From positions 1 to 64,000 of the forward strand of contig CAJKQE010000001.1 in the NCBI GenBank assembly GCA_905201915.1: a stretch of 64,000 bases of DNA, written 5' to 3'. This document shows positions 26,146 through 35,281 of the stretch, piece by piece. The stretch is from an uncultured Lachnospiraceae bacterium (GTDB lineage: Bacteria; Bacillota; Clostridia; Lachnospirales; Lachnospiraceae). Made by a program: the position numbers and the translations under genes. Below the pieces are notes generated by a model, which was not told the DNA's origin, made no database searches, and saw only the letters and a list, made by a program, of their open reading frames with translations. Position 1 is the stretch's first letter; every line of letters begins with the position of its first letter.

Positions 26146-26294
26146 ATTGTTGATGTATTATAAGGTATAAGTGAACAATATGGAGCATAAATGGCAAAGA
26201 AAACACAAAATATATGAGACCTTGAAATTTGTCAAATCTGATTTATGAAACTGTTGGTTTTGGAATGCAATGGATTTTAGGGTTTAAGAAATAT

Positions 26295-26356
26295 CCCCCC
26301 TCCCTTAAAAGTTTAATAAGCAAAATTTTAAGGAGGGGGGTACTTGTATGCTTATT
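26295..26356 (+). promoter_or_regulatory. Structured leader of the capsule operon, possible pseudoknot
   Basis: A 15-bp stem with one bulged C joins the C-rich arm 26295-26310 to the arm 26326-26340, which holds the purine block AGGAGGGGGG. The 15-base loop contains AATAAGCA (26315-26322), which is exactly complementary to TGCTTATT (26349-26356) just downstream. The two helices either form a pseudoknot or compete. The G-rich arm is also a very strong ribosome-binding site for the mini-ORF at 26348, so the stem would hide it. This suggests a regulatory switch for capsule expression; the type is not recognised. Confidence 0.55.
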
Positions 26357-26362
26357 GGATAA
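26348..26362 (+). CDS. Four-codon leader ORF (MLIG) before cpsB
   Basis: ATG CTT ATT GGA TAA begins 7 bases after the AGGAGGGGGG block and ends 9 bases before cpsB. Its codons overlap the TGCTTATT arm, so translation would open the loop pairing. It is too short to judge by coding signal; the claim rests on position. Confidence 0.3.
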   Translation: MLIG

Positions 26363-26371
26363 GAGGAAGAA

Positions 26372-27088
26372 ATGAGAAAAATAGATATTCATAATCACGT
26401 ATTACCGGGGTTGGATGATGGAGCTTCTGATGAGGAAGAAAGTATGCGTATGCTGAAGAGTGCAGCAAAGCAAGGAGTAATCAGTGTGATTGCAACTCCA
26501 CATTATTCTGCAGAGTATCGGAATAAGAAGGAAGAAATTTATCAGGCATGTAAAAAATTAGAAAAACGGGCAAGAGAAGAAATTAATCCGAAGTTTTCTA
26601 TTTACCCCGGAGAAGAAATCCTTTATACACAGGATATATTAGAAAAACTGGAGAAACAGGAAGTTCTTACGATGGTAGATTCTTCTTATATATTAGTAGA
26701 GTTTATGCCATGGACTCCTTATTCAGAAATTTATAGAGCAGTGAGAAATCTAACGACAAAGGGATATGTTCCTATTGTAGCTCATATAGAGAGATATCCT
26801 GCGTTGCGAGAGAAAGGCAGAGTGGATGAATTAATCGAGACAGGCGCCAGAATGCAAATAAATTACAGACCTGTCGGGGGCAAGTGGTATGCGGAAACAA
26901 CCAGATGGTGCAGAAAGATGCTGAAAGAAAATAAAATTCATTTTTTATCAACAGATATGCACAATATGAAAGCGCGAAAGCCTGACACAAAGGAGGCGGA
27001 TGCGTGGATGGAAAAACATCTGGATAGAATATATATGCGGGCAGTTTGTTATAAAAACGCTCAAGAAATTATAGGAAAATCAGAATAG
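26372..27088 (+). CDS. cpsB: Capsule tyrosine-protein phosphatase, PHP type
   Basis: 238 aa. PHP metal motifs DIHNHVLPGLDDGA, IATPHYSAEYR, VEFMPW, VPIVAHIERYPAL and LSTDMHN. CpsB/YwqE-type enzymes dephosphorylate the tyrosine-rich tail of CpsD and so tune capsule chain length and export. It heads the operon cpsB-cpsC-cpsD. AAGAGG precedes the ATG. Confidence 0.92.
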   Translation: MRKIDIHNHVLPGLDDGASDEEESMRMLKSAAKQGVISVIATPHYSAEYRNKKEEIYQACKKLEKRAREEINPKFSIYPGEEILYTQDILEKLEKQEVLTMVDSSYILVEFMPWTPYSEIYRAVRNLTTKGYVPIVAHIERYPALREKGRVDELIETGARMQINYRPVGGKWYAETTRWCRKMLKENKIHFLSTDMHNMKARKPDTKEADAWMEKHLDRIYMRAVCYKNAQEIIGKSE

Positions 27089-27106
27089 AGGAGAGAGAAT
27101 ACAAAT

Positions 27107-27853
27107 ATGGAAAATATGCGAGACGATGAAATGGAGATTGATTTAAGAGAGATATTTTATGCACTGAAGAAAAAAGCCCTCTTACTTATCGTAGTTGGAT
27201 TGCTGTTTGGCTGTTTAAGCTGTGCATACACGAAATTTTTTGTAACACCTATGTATACATCTACATCCAGTATGCTGGTATTGACGAAGGAAACAACTCT
27301 TTCTTCCCTGGCAGATTTACAGATGGGAAGTCAGTTGACAAAAGACTATACCGTACTGACAACCAGTCGTGACGTTTTAAATCAGGTAATCGAAAATCTT
27401 GGTTTAAACATGAATTACAGACAGTTAAGAGCAAGCATAAGCATGGATAATCCAACAGATACCCGTATCTTAAATATTTCTGTGACAAATTCAAATCCGG
27501 AATTGGCAAAGGAAATCGTAGATGAACTGGCATCTGTGGCATCCGCATATATCGGAGATAAGATGGAAGTAATTCCACCTAAAATTATTGAAAAAGCAGA
27601 ATTGCCTACAGTGAAAACAAGCCCAAGCTTAGCAAAAAATACAATGTTGGGATTACTTTTAGGATTAATCTTAAGTGCAGGTATTGTAGTGGTTATTACA
27701 GTTATGAATGACAGTATTAAAACAGAAGATGATATTGAGAAGTATTTAGGTATTTCTACATTAGCTGTTGTACCGGATAGAAAAGATTATATCGGAAGTA
27801 AAAAGAAAAAACACAAAAAGAAAAGAAAGAACGGCAAGGGAGGCAGAGAATAA
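27107..27853 (+). CDS. cpsC: Chain-length determinant / kinase activator, Wzz type
   Basis: 248 aa. Two membrane helices (about 23-43 and 176-197) flank an outer domain, with the conserved start IDLREIFYALKKKALLLI and PSLAKNTMLGLLLGLIL before helix 2. The Lys/Arg-rich C terminus (KKKKHKKKRKNGKG) is cytosolic. CpsC-type proteins activate the tyrosine kinase and set polymer length. It meets cpsD at 1 base. Confidence 0.9.
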   Translation: MENMRDDEMEIDLREIFYALKKKALLLIVVGLLFGCLSCAYTKFFVTPMYTSTSSMLVLTKETTLSSLADLQMGSQLTKDYTVLTTSRDVLNQVIENLGLNMNYRQLRASISMDNPTDTRILNISVTNSNPELAKEIVDELASVASAYIGDKMEVIPPKIIEKAELPTVKTSPSLAKNTMLGLLLGLILSAGIVVVITVMNDSIKTEDDIEKYLGISTLAVVPDRKDYIGSKKKKHKKKRKNGKGGRE

Positions 27854-28530
27854 TGGACATGAATGTTACAATGAAAGACCCTAAAAAGTCGGATTATTAT
27901 TACGAAGAGTCTATTAAAACATTACGTACAAATATACAGTTTTCAAGTAAACAGGTAAAAACTATTTTGCTTACAAGCTGTTATCAGAATGAAGGAAAAA
28001 GTGACATTGCCTTTACCCTTTCTGTGGAAATGGGAAAAGCAGGAAAAAAAGTTTTGTTAATTGATGCAGATATCAGAAAATCTACATTTATCAGAAGATA
28101 TGGAATTAAAGGCGAAGTAAAGGGATTATCACAATACTTAAGCGGTCAGATTGATGCAGAAAATATTATTTACAAGACAAATTATGAAAATGTGGATATG
28201 ATTTTCTCAGGCCCTGTAGCGCCAAATCCATCAGAGCTTCTGGGAGAAAAGGATTTCAAACATCTGTTGGAAACAAAAAGAGAAGAATATGATTACATCT
28301 TTATCGATACACCGCCATCAGCAAGTTTAATTGATGCAACCGTTGTGGCACAAAACTGTGACGGAGGAATTTTGGTTATAGAGAGCGAAGCTGTCAGCTA
28401 TAAGGTGGCGCAAAAAGTAAAAGCCCAGATAGAAAGAAGCGGATGTCATATTTTAGGAGCAGTCCTTAATAAAGTAGACATCAAAAGTGGGAAATATTAT
28501 AATGCCTATAAAGGCTACTATAAGAAATAA
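27853..28530 (+). CDS. cpsD: Capsule tyrosine kinase, CpsD/YwqD type
   Basis: 225 aa BY-kinase. Walker A-type CYQNEGKSD, Walker A' VLLIDADIRKS, Walker B FIDTPPSASLIDA, and a Tyr cluster YYNAYKGYYKK at the C terminus, the autophosphorylation site. It works with CpsC at the membrane and is reversed by CpsB. It begins inside the cpsC stop region. Confidence 0.92.
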   Translation: MDMNVTMKDPKKSDYYYEESIKTLRTNIQFSSKQVKTILLTSCYQNEGKSDIAFTLSVEMGKAGKKVLLIDADIRKSTFIRRYGIKGEVKGLSQYLSGQIDAENIIYKTNYENVDMIFSGPVAPNPSELLGEKDFKHLLETKREEYDYIFIDTPPSASLIDATVVAQNCDGGILVIESEAVSYKVAQKVKAQIERSGCHILGAVLNKVDIKSGKYYNAYKGYYKK

Positions 28531-28552
28531 CTAACAGGGAGTGAGATAGGCA

Positions 28553-29419
28553 TTGAATTTTCATGAAAGAGAAAAGAAGTGGAACATTATTTTTCTGATT
28601 TTCGGTATTATTCTGATGGTTCTGCTGGTGGGAATGTTATATTGGAGTAGAGAAACAGAAGCAGCAGAAAGCAGACGATTGCAGGAAATGGCAAAGAAAA
28701 CAGAAGACTCTGACAAGACCAATGCAGGAACAAAGGTTGAGACAGAAAAGTCGGAAGAAGTAAAAGAAGAGCCAGAAAGTGTACCTGAAGAGGAAGAAAA
28801 AAATCCAGAAGGTATTGTGTGCTGGGGAGATGACTTGATTAATGGGGAAGCATCTGCAAAGTATTCTTACAAAGTAGTTTTGCAGAAACTTCTGGAGGAA
28901 AATGGATATACTCTTCCAGTACAGGATAAAACACTACAAGGAGCAGGTACCTTATCCATGATGACTATGGCCGGAGTACCGGCTGAAGAAGTACAGCAAT
29001 TTGTAACAAAACATAAAGAAAAAGCAGCAGGAGCAAATCTTGCAGTAACAGAAACAGGAATCAGAGATCTGACAGAAGAACAGACAGAAAGAACAGACAT
29101 TAATTGTATTCCTGTGATTTGTATGGGATATTATGGAGGTTGGAGCCATGATCCGGAAGAACTGGCACAGCAACAGCAGAAAATTCTGGATACATTTCCG
29201 AATAAAGAGAAGTTTATTATTGTTGGAACACGCCCTATGGATGGCAGCGTAGATGCGGCAACTTTAGATGCAGCTTTAAAAGCAAAATGGGGCAAAAATT
29301 ATATTAGTGCAGCAGAGGTGACAACTTCTCCATCTTCTACTTATGAAGCTCAGGCAGAAATTGCTCAGGCAGTTTTAGATAAGTTAGAAGAACTGAAATA
29401 TATACAAAAAGAAGGATAA
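28553..29419 (+). CDS. Membrane-anchored SGNH-like protein of the capsule operon
   Basis: 288 aa. One N-terminal membrane helix (about 11-31), an acidic Glu/Lys linker (about 40-85), then a SGNH/GDSL-like outer domain beginning GIVCWGDDLINGE. The block I serine is replaced by Asp (GDD for GDS), so hydrolase activity is doubtful. The start is TTG 28553 with GGGAG upstream. Position between cpsD and the LCP gene suggests a role in polymer modification or assembly outside the membrane. Family assignment is tentative. Confidence 0.6.
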   Translation: MNFHEREKKWNIIFLIFGIILMVLLVGMLYWSRETEAAESRRLQEMAKKTEDSDKTNAGTKVETEKSEEVKEEPESVPEEEEKNPEGIVCWGDDLINGEASAKYSYKVVLQKLLEENGYTLPVQDKTLQGAGTLSMMTMAGVPAEEVQQFVTKHKEKAAGANLAVTETGIRDLTEEQTERTDINCIPVICMGYYGGWSHDPEELAQQQQKILDTFPNKEKFIIVGTRPMDGSVDAATLDAALKAKWGKNYISAAEVTTSPSSTYEAQAEIAQAVLDKLEELKYIQKEG

Positions 29420-29428
29420 ACAGAAACA

Positions 29429-30454
29429 ATGAGCAGAACCGGGAAAAGAAAGAAAATACAGACAAAAAAATATTTGCTGGGTATCATTATCCTGCTTGTT
29501 GTGGGAATTGCAGTGGTTGTTGGCTTGGGTATATGGAAACAAAGGAGTCTAAAGAAAAAGACAGAAAATGCTGCATATACTCAGACAGAAAAGAAAAAGA
29601 CTTCAGGAACTGTGACTTACGAGGGAAAAGATTACGAATACAACGACCATTTAAGCAATTTCCTTTTTATGGGTATTGATAAAAGGGAACTTGTAGAAAC
29701 CACAAAAGGACAGGCGGATGCAGGTCAGGCAGATGCAATTTTTCTTATTTCCTGGGATAGAGTTGAGCATAAAATGAGTATGGTTTCCATACCCAGAGAT
29801 ACCATGACAGAGATTGAGGTCTTTGACCAAAATGGTGATAGCCTTGGAAAAACAAAAGACCATATCAATCTTGCCTATGCTTATGGAGATGGAAAAAATG
29901 TGAGCTGTGACTTAATGAAACAGGCAGTGTCAAATCTGCTTTATGGATTACCAATTCAGGGATATTGTTCCATTAATATGGATGGGATTCCTATCCTTGT
30001 AGAATCGGTAGGAGGAATTACAGTTACAATTCCCAATGACAGTCTGGCAGAAAGAAATCCGGAATGGACAAAAGGAGCAAATGTAGGCCTTACTGCTGAA
30101 AACGTAGAAGAATTTGTTCGCTATAGAAATACTGAAAAGGGCCAAAGCGCTATAGAGCGTTTAGAAAGACAGATTGCATTTCTGGAAGCTTATGGAAAAA
30201 AAGCAGAAGAACTTTATGGCGGGAATTCTTCACTGGTAGTTCAGCTTTATGAAAAATTAAATGATTATATGGTGACAAACATTGGTACAGATCAATTTGT
30301 AAAAATTCTAAAGGATTTTTCAACAGATACAGACCGGGAAACATGGAGTATTCCGGGTGAAGGCGTAAGCGAAGCTGAGTTTGATGAGTATCATATAAAT
30401 GATCAAGAGCTTTATAAAATGATCATCCAGCACTTTTATCGAGAGGTAGAATAG
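29429..30454 (+). CDS. LytR-CpsA-Psr family glycopolymer transferase
   Basis: 341 aa. One N-terminal membrane helix (about 14-35) and an outer LCP domain with FLFMGIDKRE, SMVSIPRDTMTEI, DHINLAYAYG, VESVGGITVTIPND and VRYRNTEKGQSAIERLERQ. LCP enzymes move lipid-linked polymers onto peptidoglycan or, in some species, protein. It fits attachment of the capsule made by this locus. Confidence 0.9.
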   Translation: MSRTGKRKKIQTKKYLLGIIILLVVGIAVVVGLGIWKQRSLKKKTENAAYTQTEKKKTSGTVTYEGKDYEYNDHLSNFLFMGIDKRELVETTKGQADAGQADAIFLISWDRVEHKMSMVSIPRDTMTEIEVFDQNGDSLGKTKDHINLAYAYGDGKNVSCDLMKQAVSNLLYGLPIQGYCSINMDGIPILVESVGGITVTIPNDSLAERNPEWTKGANVGLTAENVEEFVRYRNTEKGQSAIERLERQIAFLEAYGKKAEELYGGNSSLVVQLYEKLNDYMVTNIGTDQFVKILKDFSTDTDRETWSIPGEGVSEAEFDEYHINDQELYKMIIQHFYREVE

Positions 30455-30463
30455 GAGCCATGT

Positions 30464-31231
30464 ATGAAAAAAAGAAAAATAATCGCATTGATATGTTTAG
30501 GATTAGGTCTTACATGCGGTGCAATTGGAATTTATAAATATATAGAAGAAAAAAATGCAGGAAAAGAATATGAAAAGCTGCAGCAGGAAGTAGTCAAGGA
30601 AGAGCCGAAACCTGTGGAAGAACCAGAACTTGAACCAGTATCAAAGGTGGAAATTCCAATTGATTTTGCAGCTTTGCAGCAACAAAATCCCGATGTATAT
30701 GCATGGATTCAAGTGCCGGGAACAGAAGTAGATTATCCAATCTTACAAAGCAGTAATGATAATACTTATTATTTAAATCATACTATTGATGGGGAGGAAA
30801 AGAAGGAAGGAGCAATTTTCACAGAAAATTACAACACAAAAACCTTTGAAGACCCCAATACAGTGATTTATGGACATGATATGAAAAACGGCTCTATGTT
30901 TCAGAGTATTCATAAGTATATGGATCGAAGCTTTTTTGATAACAATCGGGATATTGTAATTTATATGCCGGATCAAATTCTTCATTATAAAATCTTTGCA
31001 GCTTATCTTACAGATAACAGGCATTTGCTTATGAATTATAATTTTTGGAGTAAAGATGAATATCAACAATATTTGAACAGCATTTTCTCCATGAGAGATA
31101 TGAATGCTTTTATAGATACTTCTACGGAAGTGACAACCGAGGATAAAATTATTACTTTATCCACCTGCTATGCAGGAATTTCAACTCAGAGATATCTGGT
31201 ACAAGCTGTACTGGTATCTATAGAAAAATAA
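30464..31231 (+). CDS. srtB: Class B sortase
   Basis: 255 aa. One N-terminal helix (about 6-24), then a sortase fold. Catalytic His in NTVIYGHDMKNG, catalytic Cys in ITLSTCYAG and the Arg in QRYLVQAVLV. The WIQVPGTEVDYPILQ opening is typical of SrtB. It lies 9 bases after the LCP gene and 24 bases before a gene with an SPKTG signal, so that protein is its probable substrate. Confidence 0.92.
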   Translation: MKKRKIIALICLGLGLTCGAIGIYKYIEEKNAGKEYEKLQQEVVKEEPKPVEEPELEPVSKVEIPIDFAALQQQNPDVYAWIQVPGTEVDYPILQSSNDNTYYLNHTIDGEEKKEGAIFTENYNTKTFEDPNTVIYGHDMKNGSMFQSIHKYMDRSFFDNNRDIVIYMPDQILHYKIFAAYLTDNRHLLMNYNFWSKDEYQQYLNSIFSMRDMNAFIDTSTEVTTEDKIITLSTCYAGISTQRYLVQAVLVSIEK

Positions 31232-31255
31232 AGAAAGGAAAGAAAGGTGATACCC

Positions 31256-31921
31256 ATGAAGAAAAGACTTTTTGGAACTCTTTTAGCAGCAGCTCTTGTA
31301 GTTACTCAGGTAGTCAGCGTATTTGCAGCGGGCAGTAAAACCACACAGGCAACTCCATCTGGAGAGTCCGTAGGTAAATATGAAATAACAGAAGGTACAG
31401 CAGAGAACTTTTCAGAAGTAAAAGAACAGGCAGTTCTGGATAAAATTTTAGCTGTAAACAATGGAACAGCTACACTGGAAAGTATTGCTGAGCAGGCAGA
31501 GGCAATTAAAGATGAGTTAACAGGAAAAGTTCTTGTAACAAAATTCTTTGATTTGGTACCTATTAACGGTGGTGTAAAAACCGAAGATGGTAAGTACAAA
31601 GTTACTTTTACAGTACCAAACCTGACAGAAGCTCTGCAGGATGTGAAGGTTCTTCACTATAGTACTCAGAGAGCTGTGTGGGAAGTAATTACACCAGATA
31701 ATGTAAACTATTCCACAAAAGAGATTACCGCACAGTTTGAAGACTTGTCTCCAGTTGCCGTTATTGGTAAAAATACCGGAGCAGGAACATCTACAGATTC
31801 CACAACAGGAACTTCACCAAAGACAGGTGTAGCTTCTGACTGGATTCTTTATGCGGGTGCATCTGTAGTACTTTTGGGAGCAGCAGTTGTTGTTCTTGGA
31901 AGAAACAGAAAAAGAGCATAA
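31256..31921 (+). CDS. Sortase-anchored surface protein with SPKTG signal
   Basis: 221 aa from ATG 31256 (GAAAGGTGAT upstream). Signal peptide about 1-25 (ends VFAA). C-terminal sorting signal SPKTG near residue 187, followed by a hydrophobic helix and RNRKRA. The central part contains a beta-rich region VTFTVPNLTEALQDVKVLHYS. C. difficile SrtB uses (S/P)PxTG signals, so the match with the class B sortase next door is sensible. It is an unknown wall protein that could anchor or space the capsule. Confidence 0.8.
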   Translation: MKKRLFGTLLAAALVVTQVVSVFAAGSKTTQATPSGESVGKYEITEGTAENFSEVKEQAVLDKILAVNNGTATLESIAEQAEAIKDELTGKVLVTKFFDLVPINGGVKTEDGKYKVTFTVPNLTEALQDVKVLHYSTQRAVWEVITPDNVNYSTKEITAQFEDLSPVAVIGKNTGAGTSTDSTTGTSPKTGVASDWILYAGASVVLLGAAVVVLGRNRKRA

Positions 31922-31932
31922 TGAATCTACCG

Positions 31933-31965
31933 GGAGCTGTCATAATGAAAATTTATGATAGCTCC
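31933..31965 (+). terminator. Stable hairpin between surface protein and dehydratase genes
   Basis: GGAGCTGTCATAA pairs with TTATGATAGCTCC (one wobble) around a 7-base loop. No T run follows, so it may attenuate or process the transcript rather than stop it. Confidence 0.5.
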
Positions 31966-32047
31966 TATGTAATATAATGGGTAATGATAAGAAATTCCTG
32001 TAATGTTACTATAGTTTGAAATCAGGGAAGGAAAGAAAAATAAGAAC

Positions 32048-33964
32048 ATGACAAAAAATATAAAAATGACTAAAAATATACGTTGGATGCTTATTTTCTA
32101 TGATATGGGAGTATACGCAATTGCAGCATTTCTTTTATTAGCTTTTTATGCGGGAGATGATAAGCTTTCAGGAAAAGGAATCTTCGAACAGGCTGTTATC
32201 TCCATTATTTGTATTTTTGCAGCACGTATTATTGGGAATATTTACGGACAGGTTTGGAGATATGGAGGAATACAGTGCTATATCCGATTGCTGTTTACAG
32301 ATTTTGCAGGATTTCTGGCATACTTATGTTTAGAGAGTATTCTGCCTATTCAGCACATTACGTTTGGAAGACTTTTGTCTTTGGTAAGTTTGAACTTATT
32401 AGGAGCTTTGGCTATTCGTATGGTGTATCGTTACGCATATAAATGCGGAAATCACGATACTTTAAAAGGGAAAATTCTACTGGTTTTATTCCGGATTTTT
32501 TCGGGAATGGAAGTCGGTAATGATAATGATATACAGAAAATTAAAATTGCTATTATTGGCGCCGGTCGTGTAGGTGTGGGACTGGCAGAAGAACTTTTAA
32601 ATAATAGTGAAGCATCTTATGCACCACGATGCTTTATTGATGTTAATAAAGAAAAAGTAGGAAGGGAAATCCAAGGAATTCCTGTGTATTCTGAGGATGA
32701 AGCCACTTTCCGAAAACTGGAAGAATTAGAAGTTCAGGAAATTGTTTTTGCCATTCCTTCTATGGATGCGCAAAAGAAGAAAGAACTTTATGAGTATTAT
32801 ACAGAAGCAGGTTATAAATTAAAAGTTTATGATTTCCCTACAGTATATGCTGTAGGAGGAAAGAGACATTTAAGAGAGTTTGACGCAGAGGAGCTTTTGT
32901 TTCGAAAACCTCTGGCAGTTGCAGATGAGCGCACAAATGCTTATTACAAGAATAAGGTTGTTTTGATTACCGGCGGCGGTGGCTCTATTGGTTCTGAATT
33001 ATGTCGTCAGTTAGCAAAAATGGCTCCAAAGCAGTTGATTATATTAGATATATATGAAAACGGCGCTTATGATGTACAGCAGGAATTAAAAATTGCTTAT
33101 GGTAGTAATTTAAACCTTCAGGTGGAGATTGCATCTATTACCAACCGAAAAGCAATGGAAAGAGTGTTTGAAACATATCATCCTCAGATTGTCATTAACG
33201 CAGCAGCTCATAAACATGTACCGCTTATGGAGCACAACTGTATTGAAGCTATAGAAAATAATATTTTCGGAACAAAGGTTGTGGTTGAGCTTTGTGAAGA
33301 ATATGGGGCAGAACGCTTTATGATGGTTTCTACAGATAAGGCAGTAAACCCTACAAACGTTATGGGTGCTACAAAGAGAATGTGTGAAATGATTGCTCAG
33401 AGTGCAAGTACTCACGGTAAGGTAAAATACAGCATCACACGTTTTGGAAACGTGCTGGGCAGCGCCGGTTCTGTAATTCCGTTGTTTAAACGTCAGATTG
33501 CCAACGGCGGACCAGTTACTATTACAGATAAGAGAATTATTCGATACTTTATGACTATTCCGGAAGCTTCACAGCTGGTTCTTCAAAGTGGAGCCATTGC
33601 CAATAATGGGGAATTGTTTGTGTTGGATATGGGAAAACCGGTAAAGATTATGGATTTGGCAGAAAATATGATTCGTCTGTCCGGTGTGCATGGAGTGGAA
33701 ATCGTGGAAACGGGTTTGAGACCGGGAGAAAAGCTGTATGAAGAATTGCTGGTAAAAACAGAGGAACTGGATAAGACAAGCAACAGTATGATTTTTATTG
33801 AGAGAGATAAGGCATTAAGCGCTGAGGAAATCGATGCAAGATTAGAAATATTGAAGAAAGCTTGTGAATCAGGGGATGATTTGGAAGCGAAAGAGGCATT
33901 AAGAAGTGCTGTTCCGACATTTAAGAGACCGGAGGAAGTGAATGCAGGGAAAATTATTTTATAA
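32048..33964 (+). CDS. capD: Membrane nucleotide-sugar 4,6-dehydratase, CapD/WbpM type
   Basis: 638 aa, family length. Four N-terminal membrane helices (about 12-125), a first Rossmann fold (AIIGAGRVGVGLAEEL near 175), then the catalytic SDR domain (VLITGGGGSIGSELCRQL near 305; STDKAVNPTNVMGATKRMCE; RFGNVLGSAGSVIPLF). Such enzymes convert UDP-GlcNAc to UDP-4-keto-6-deoxy-GlcNAc for QuiNAc, FucNAc or bacillosamine branches. No aminotransferase is present, so the 4-keto sugar is probably reduced or epimerised elsewhere. Confidence 0.88.
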   Translation: MTKNIKMTKNIRWMLIFYDMGVYAIAAFLLLAFYAGDDKLSGKGIFEQAVISIICIFAARIIGNIYGQVWRYGGIQCYIRLLFTDFAGFLAYLCLESILPIQHITFGRLLSLVSLNLLGALAIRMVYRYAYKCGNHDTLKGKILLVLFRIFSGMEVGNDNDIQKIKIAIIGAGRVGVGLAEELLNNSEASYAPRCFIDVNKEKVGREIQGIPVYSEDEATFRKLEELEVQEIVFAIPSMDAQKKKELYEYYTEAGYKLKVYDFPTVYAVGGKRHLREFDAEELLFRKPLAVADERTNAYYKNKVVLITGGGGSIGSELCRQLAKMAPKQLIILDIYENGAYDVQQELKIAYGSNLNLQVEIASITNRKAMERVFETYHPQIVINAAAHKHVPLMEHNCIEAIENNIFGTKVVVELCEEYGAERFMMVSTDKAVNPTNVMGATKRMCEMIAQSASTHGKVKYSITRFGNVLGSAGSVIPLFKRQIANGGPVTITDKRIIRYFMTIPEASQLVLQSGAIANNGELFVLDMGKPVKIMDLAENMIRLSGVHGVEIVETGLRPGEKLYEELLVKTEELDKTSNSMIFIERDKALSAEEIDARLEILKKACESGDDLEAKEALRSAVPTFKRPEEVNAGKIIL

Positions 33965-34129
33965 GTTGAAACTAGATTTATTATACATTAATCAAAGAAG
34001 TTTTTTTGGAATTAAAAATTAATTTTCTATACAATTAAAATTACTTTTGTGCCGGAGAGTATATAGGAAATTGCGGAAGGAAAAGTTACTGAGGGAAGTA
34101 AATAGTTCGTTAAAAGGGAGAGTAGTAAG
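33965..34129 (+). other. AT-rich gap at the entry to the variable capsule block
   Basis: 165 bases, very AT-rich, with no ORF or clear terminator. The base composition changes here: the genes after it are much richer in A/T than cpsB-capD. Confidence 0.4.
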
Positions 34130-35248
34130 TTGAAAAAAGTATTATTTGTTGCAACAGTTGTTAAAACACATATCATGGAATTTCATATACCCTATTTGAG
34201 AATGTTTAGAGAATTAGGATGGAAAACGGCAGTGGCTGCAAAAAATGATTATGAAAATCCAGAGGAATGTGTAATACCATATTGTGATATGTATTATAAT
34301 ATTCCATTTGAACGCTTTCCATTAAAACCACAGAATATGAAAGCATATAAAATGTTGAAAAAAATAATCGATGATGGGGATTATGAAATTGTTCATTGTC
34401 ATACACCGGTTGGAGCTATGTTGACACGTTTAGCAGCAATAGGAGCGAGAAGAAGAGGGACAAAGGTTTATTATACGGCTCATGGATTTCATTTTTATAA
34501 GGGAGCACCATTGATTAATTGGTTGTTGTATTATCCTGTTGAAAAGTGGTTGTCTCGTTACACGGATGTGTTAATTACTATAAATAAAGAAGATTATGAA
34601 AGAGTCAAAACATTTAAAGTAAAAGAAGTTCATTATGTTCCTGGGGTTGGAGTTGACATAGATAGATTTAATACAAAAAATGAAACAAATGTAAGAGAAA
34701 AAATTAGAAGAGAATTCGGTATTCCAGTTAATGCGACGGTCTTGCTTTCAGTTGGAGAATTAAATAAGAATAAAAATCATAGAGTTATTTTTCAAGCATT
34801 GAGTCAGCTGAAAGATAATAATATATATTACATTATATGTGGAAGAGGGCCTTTGATGCAAAAATATCGTGATTTGGCAAAAAGTCTTGGGATATCTGAT
34901 AACATTATATTGACAGGCTATAGAACGGATGTGTATAGATTTTATCAAACAGCAGATATTTTTGTTTTCCCTTCATATCGTGAAGGACTTCCTGTGTCAA
35001 TGATAGAAGCTATGTATAATAATTTACCTATAATTTGCACTAATATAAGAGGCAGCAAGGATCTTGTAGAAAATAGTGGAAATATAATTATTGATAATCC
35101 AGATGATGCAAATTTATTTGCGCAAGGCATAATAATGTTGGAAAATGCAGAAACAAGATTAGAGATAGGAAATTATAATCGAGAAAAAGCAAATGATTAT
35201 TTGTTGCCGATGGTAATAGAACAATATAAAAAAATTTATCAAATATAA
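34130..35248 (+). CDS. GT4-family glycosyltransferase
   Basis: 372 aa, GT-B fold. N-terminal VLFVATVVKTHIMEFHIPYLRMF, the acceptor-side HCHTPVGAMLTRLAA and YTAHGFHFYKG, and the donor-side FVFPSYREGLPVSMIEAM with the EX7E motif. It starts with TTG, with AAAAGGGAG upstream. It adds one sugar to the lipid-linked repeat unit on the cytosolic face; donor and linkage cannot be told. Confidence 0.85.
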   Translation: MKKVLFVATVVKTHIMEFHIPYLRMFRELGWKTAVAAKNDYENPEECVIPYCDMYYNIPFERFPLKPQNMKAYKMLKKIIDDGDYEIVHCHTPVGAMLTRLAAIGARRRGTKVYYTAHGFHFYKGAPLINWLLYYPVEKWLSRYTDVLITINKEDYERVKTFKVKEVHYVPGVGVDIDRFNTKNETNVREKIRREFGIPVNATVLLSVGELNKNKNHRVIFQALSQLKDNNIYYIICGRGPLMQKYRDLAKSLGISDNIILTGYRTDVYRFYQTADIFVFPSYREGLPVSMIEAMYNNLPIICTNIRGSKDLVENSGNIIIDNPDDANLFAQGIIMLENAETRLEIGNYNREKANDYLLPMVIEQYKKIYQI

Positions 35249-35281
35249 GAAAAAATATATTAGAGAAGCGGAGACAATAAA

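Noticed and set aside
26117..26371. LoaP-dependent antitermination leader
   Set aside because: No loaP or nusG-like gene is in the window and no terminator is seen in the leader; the element looks translational.
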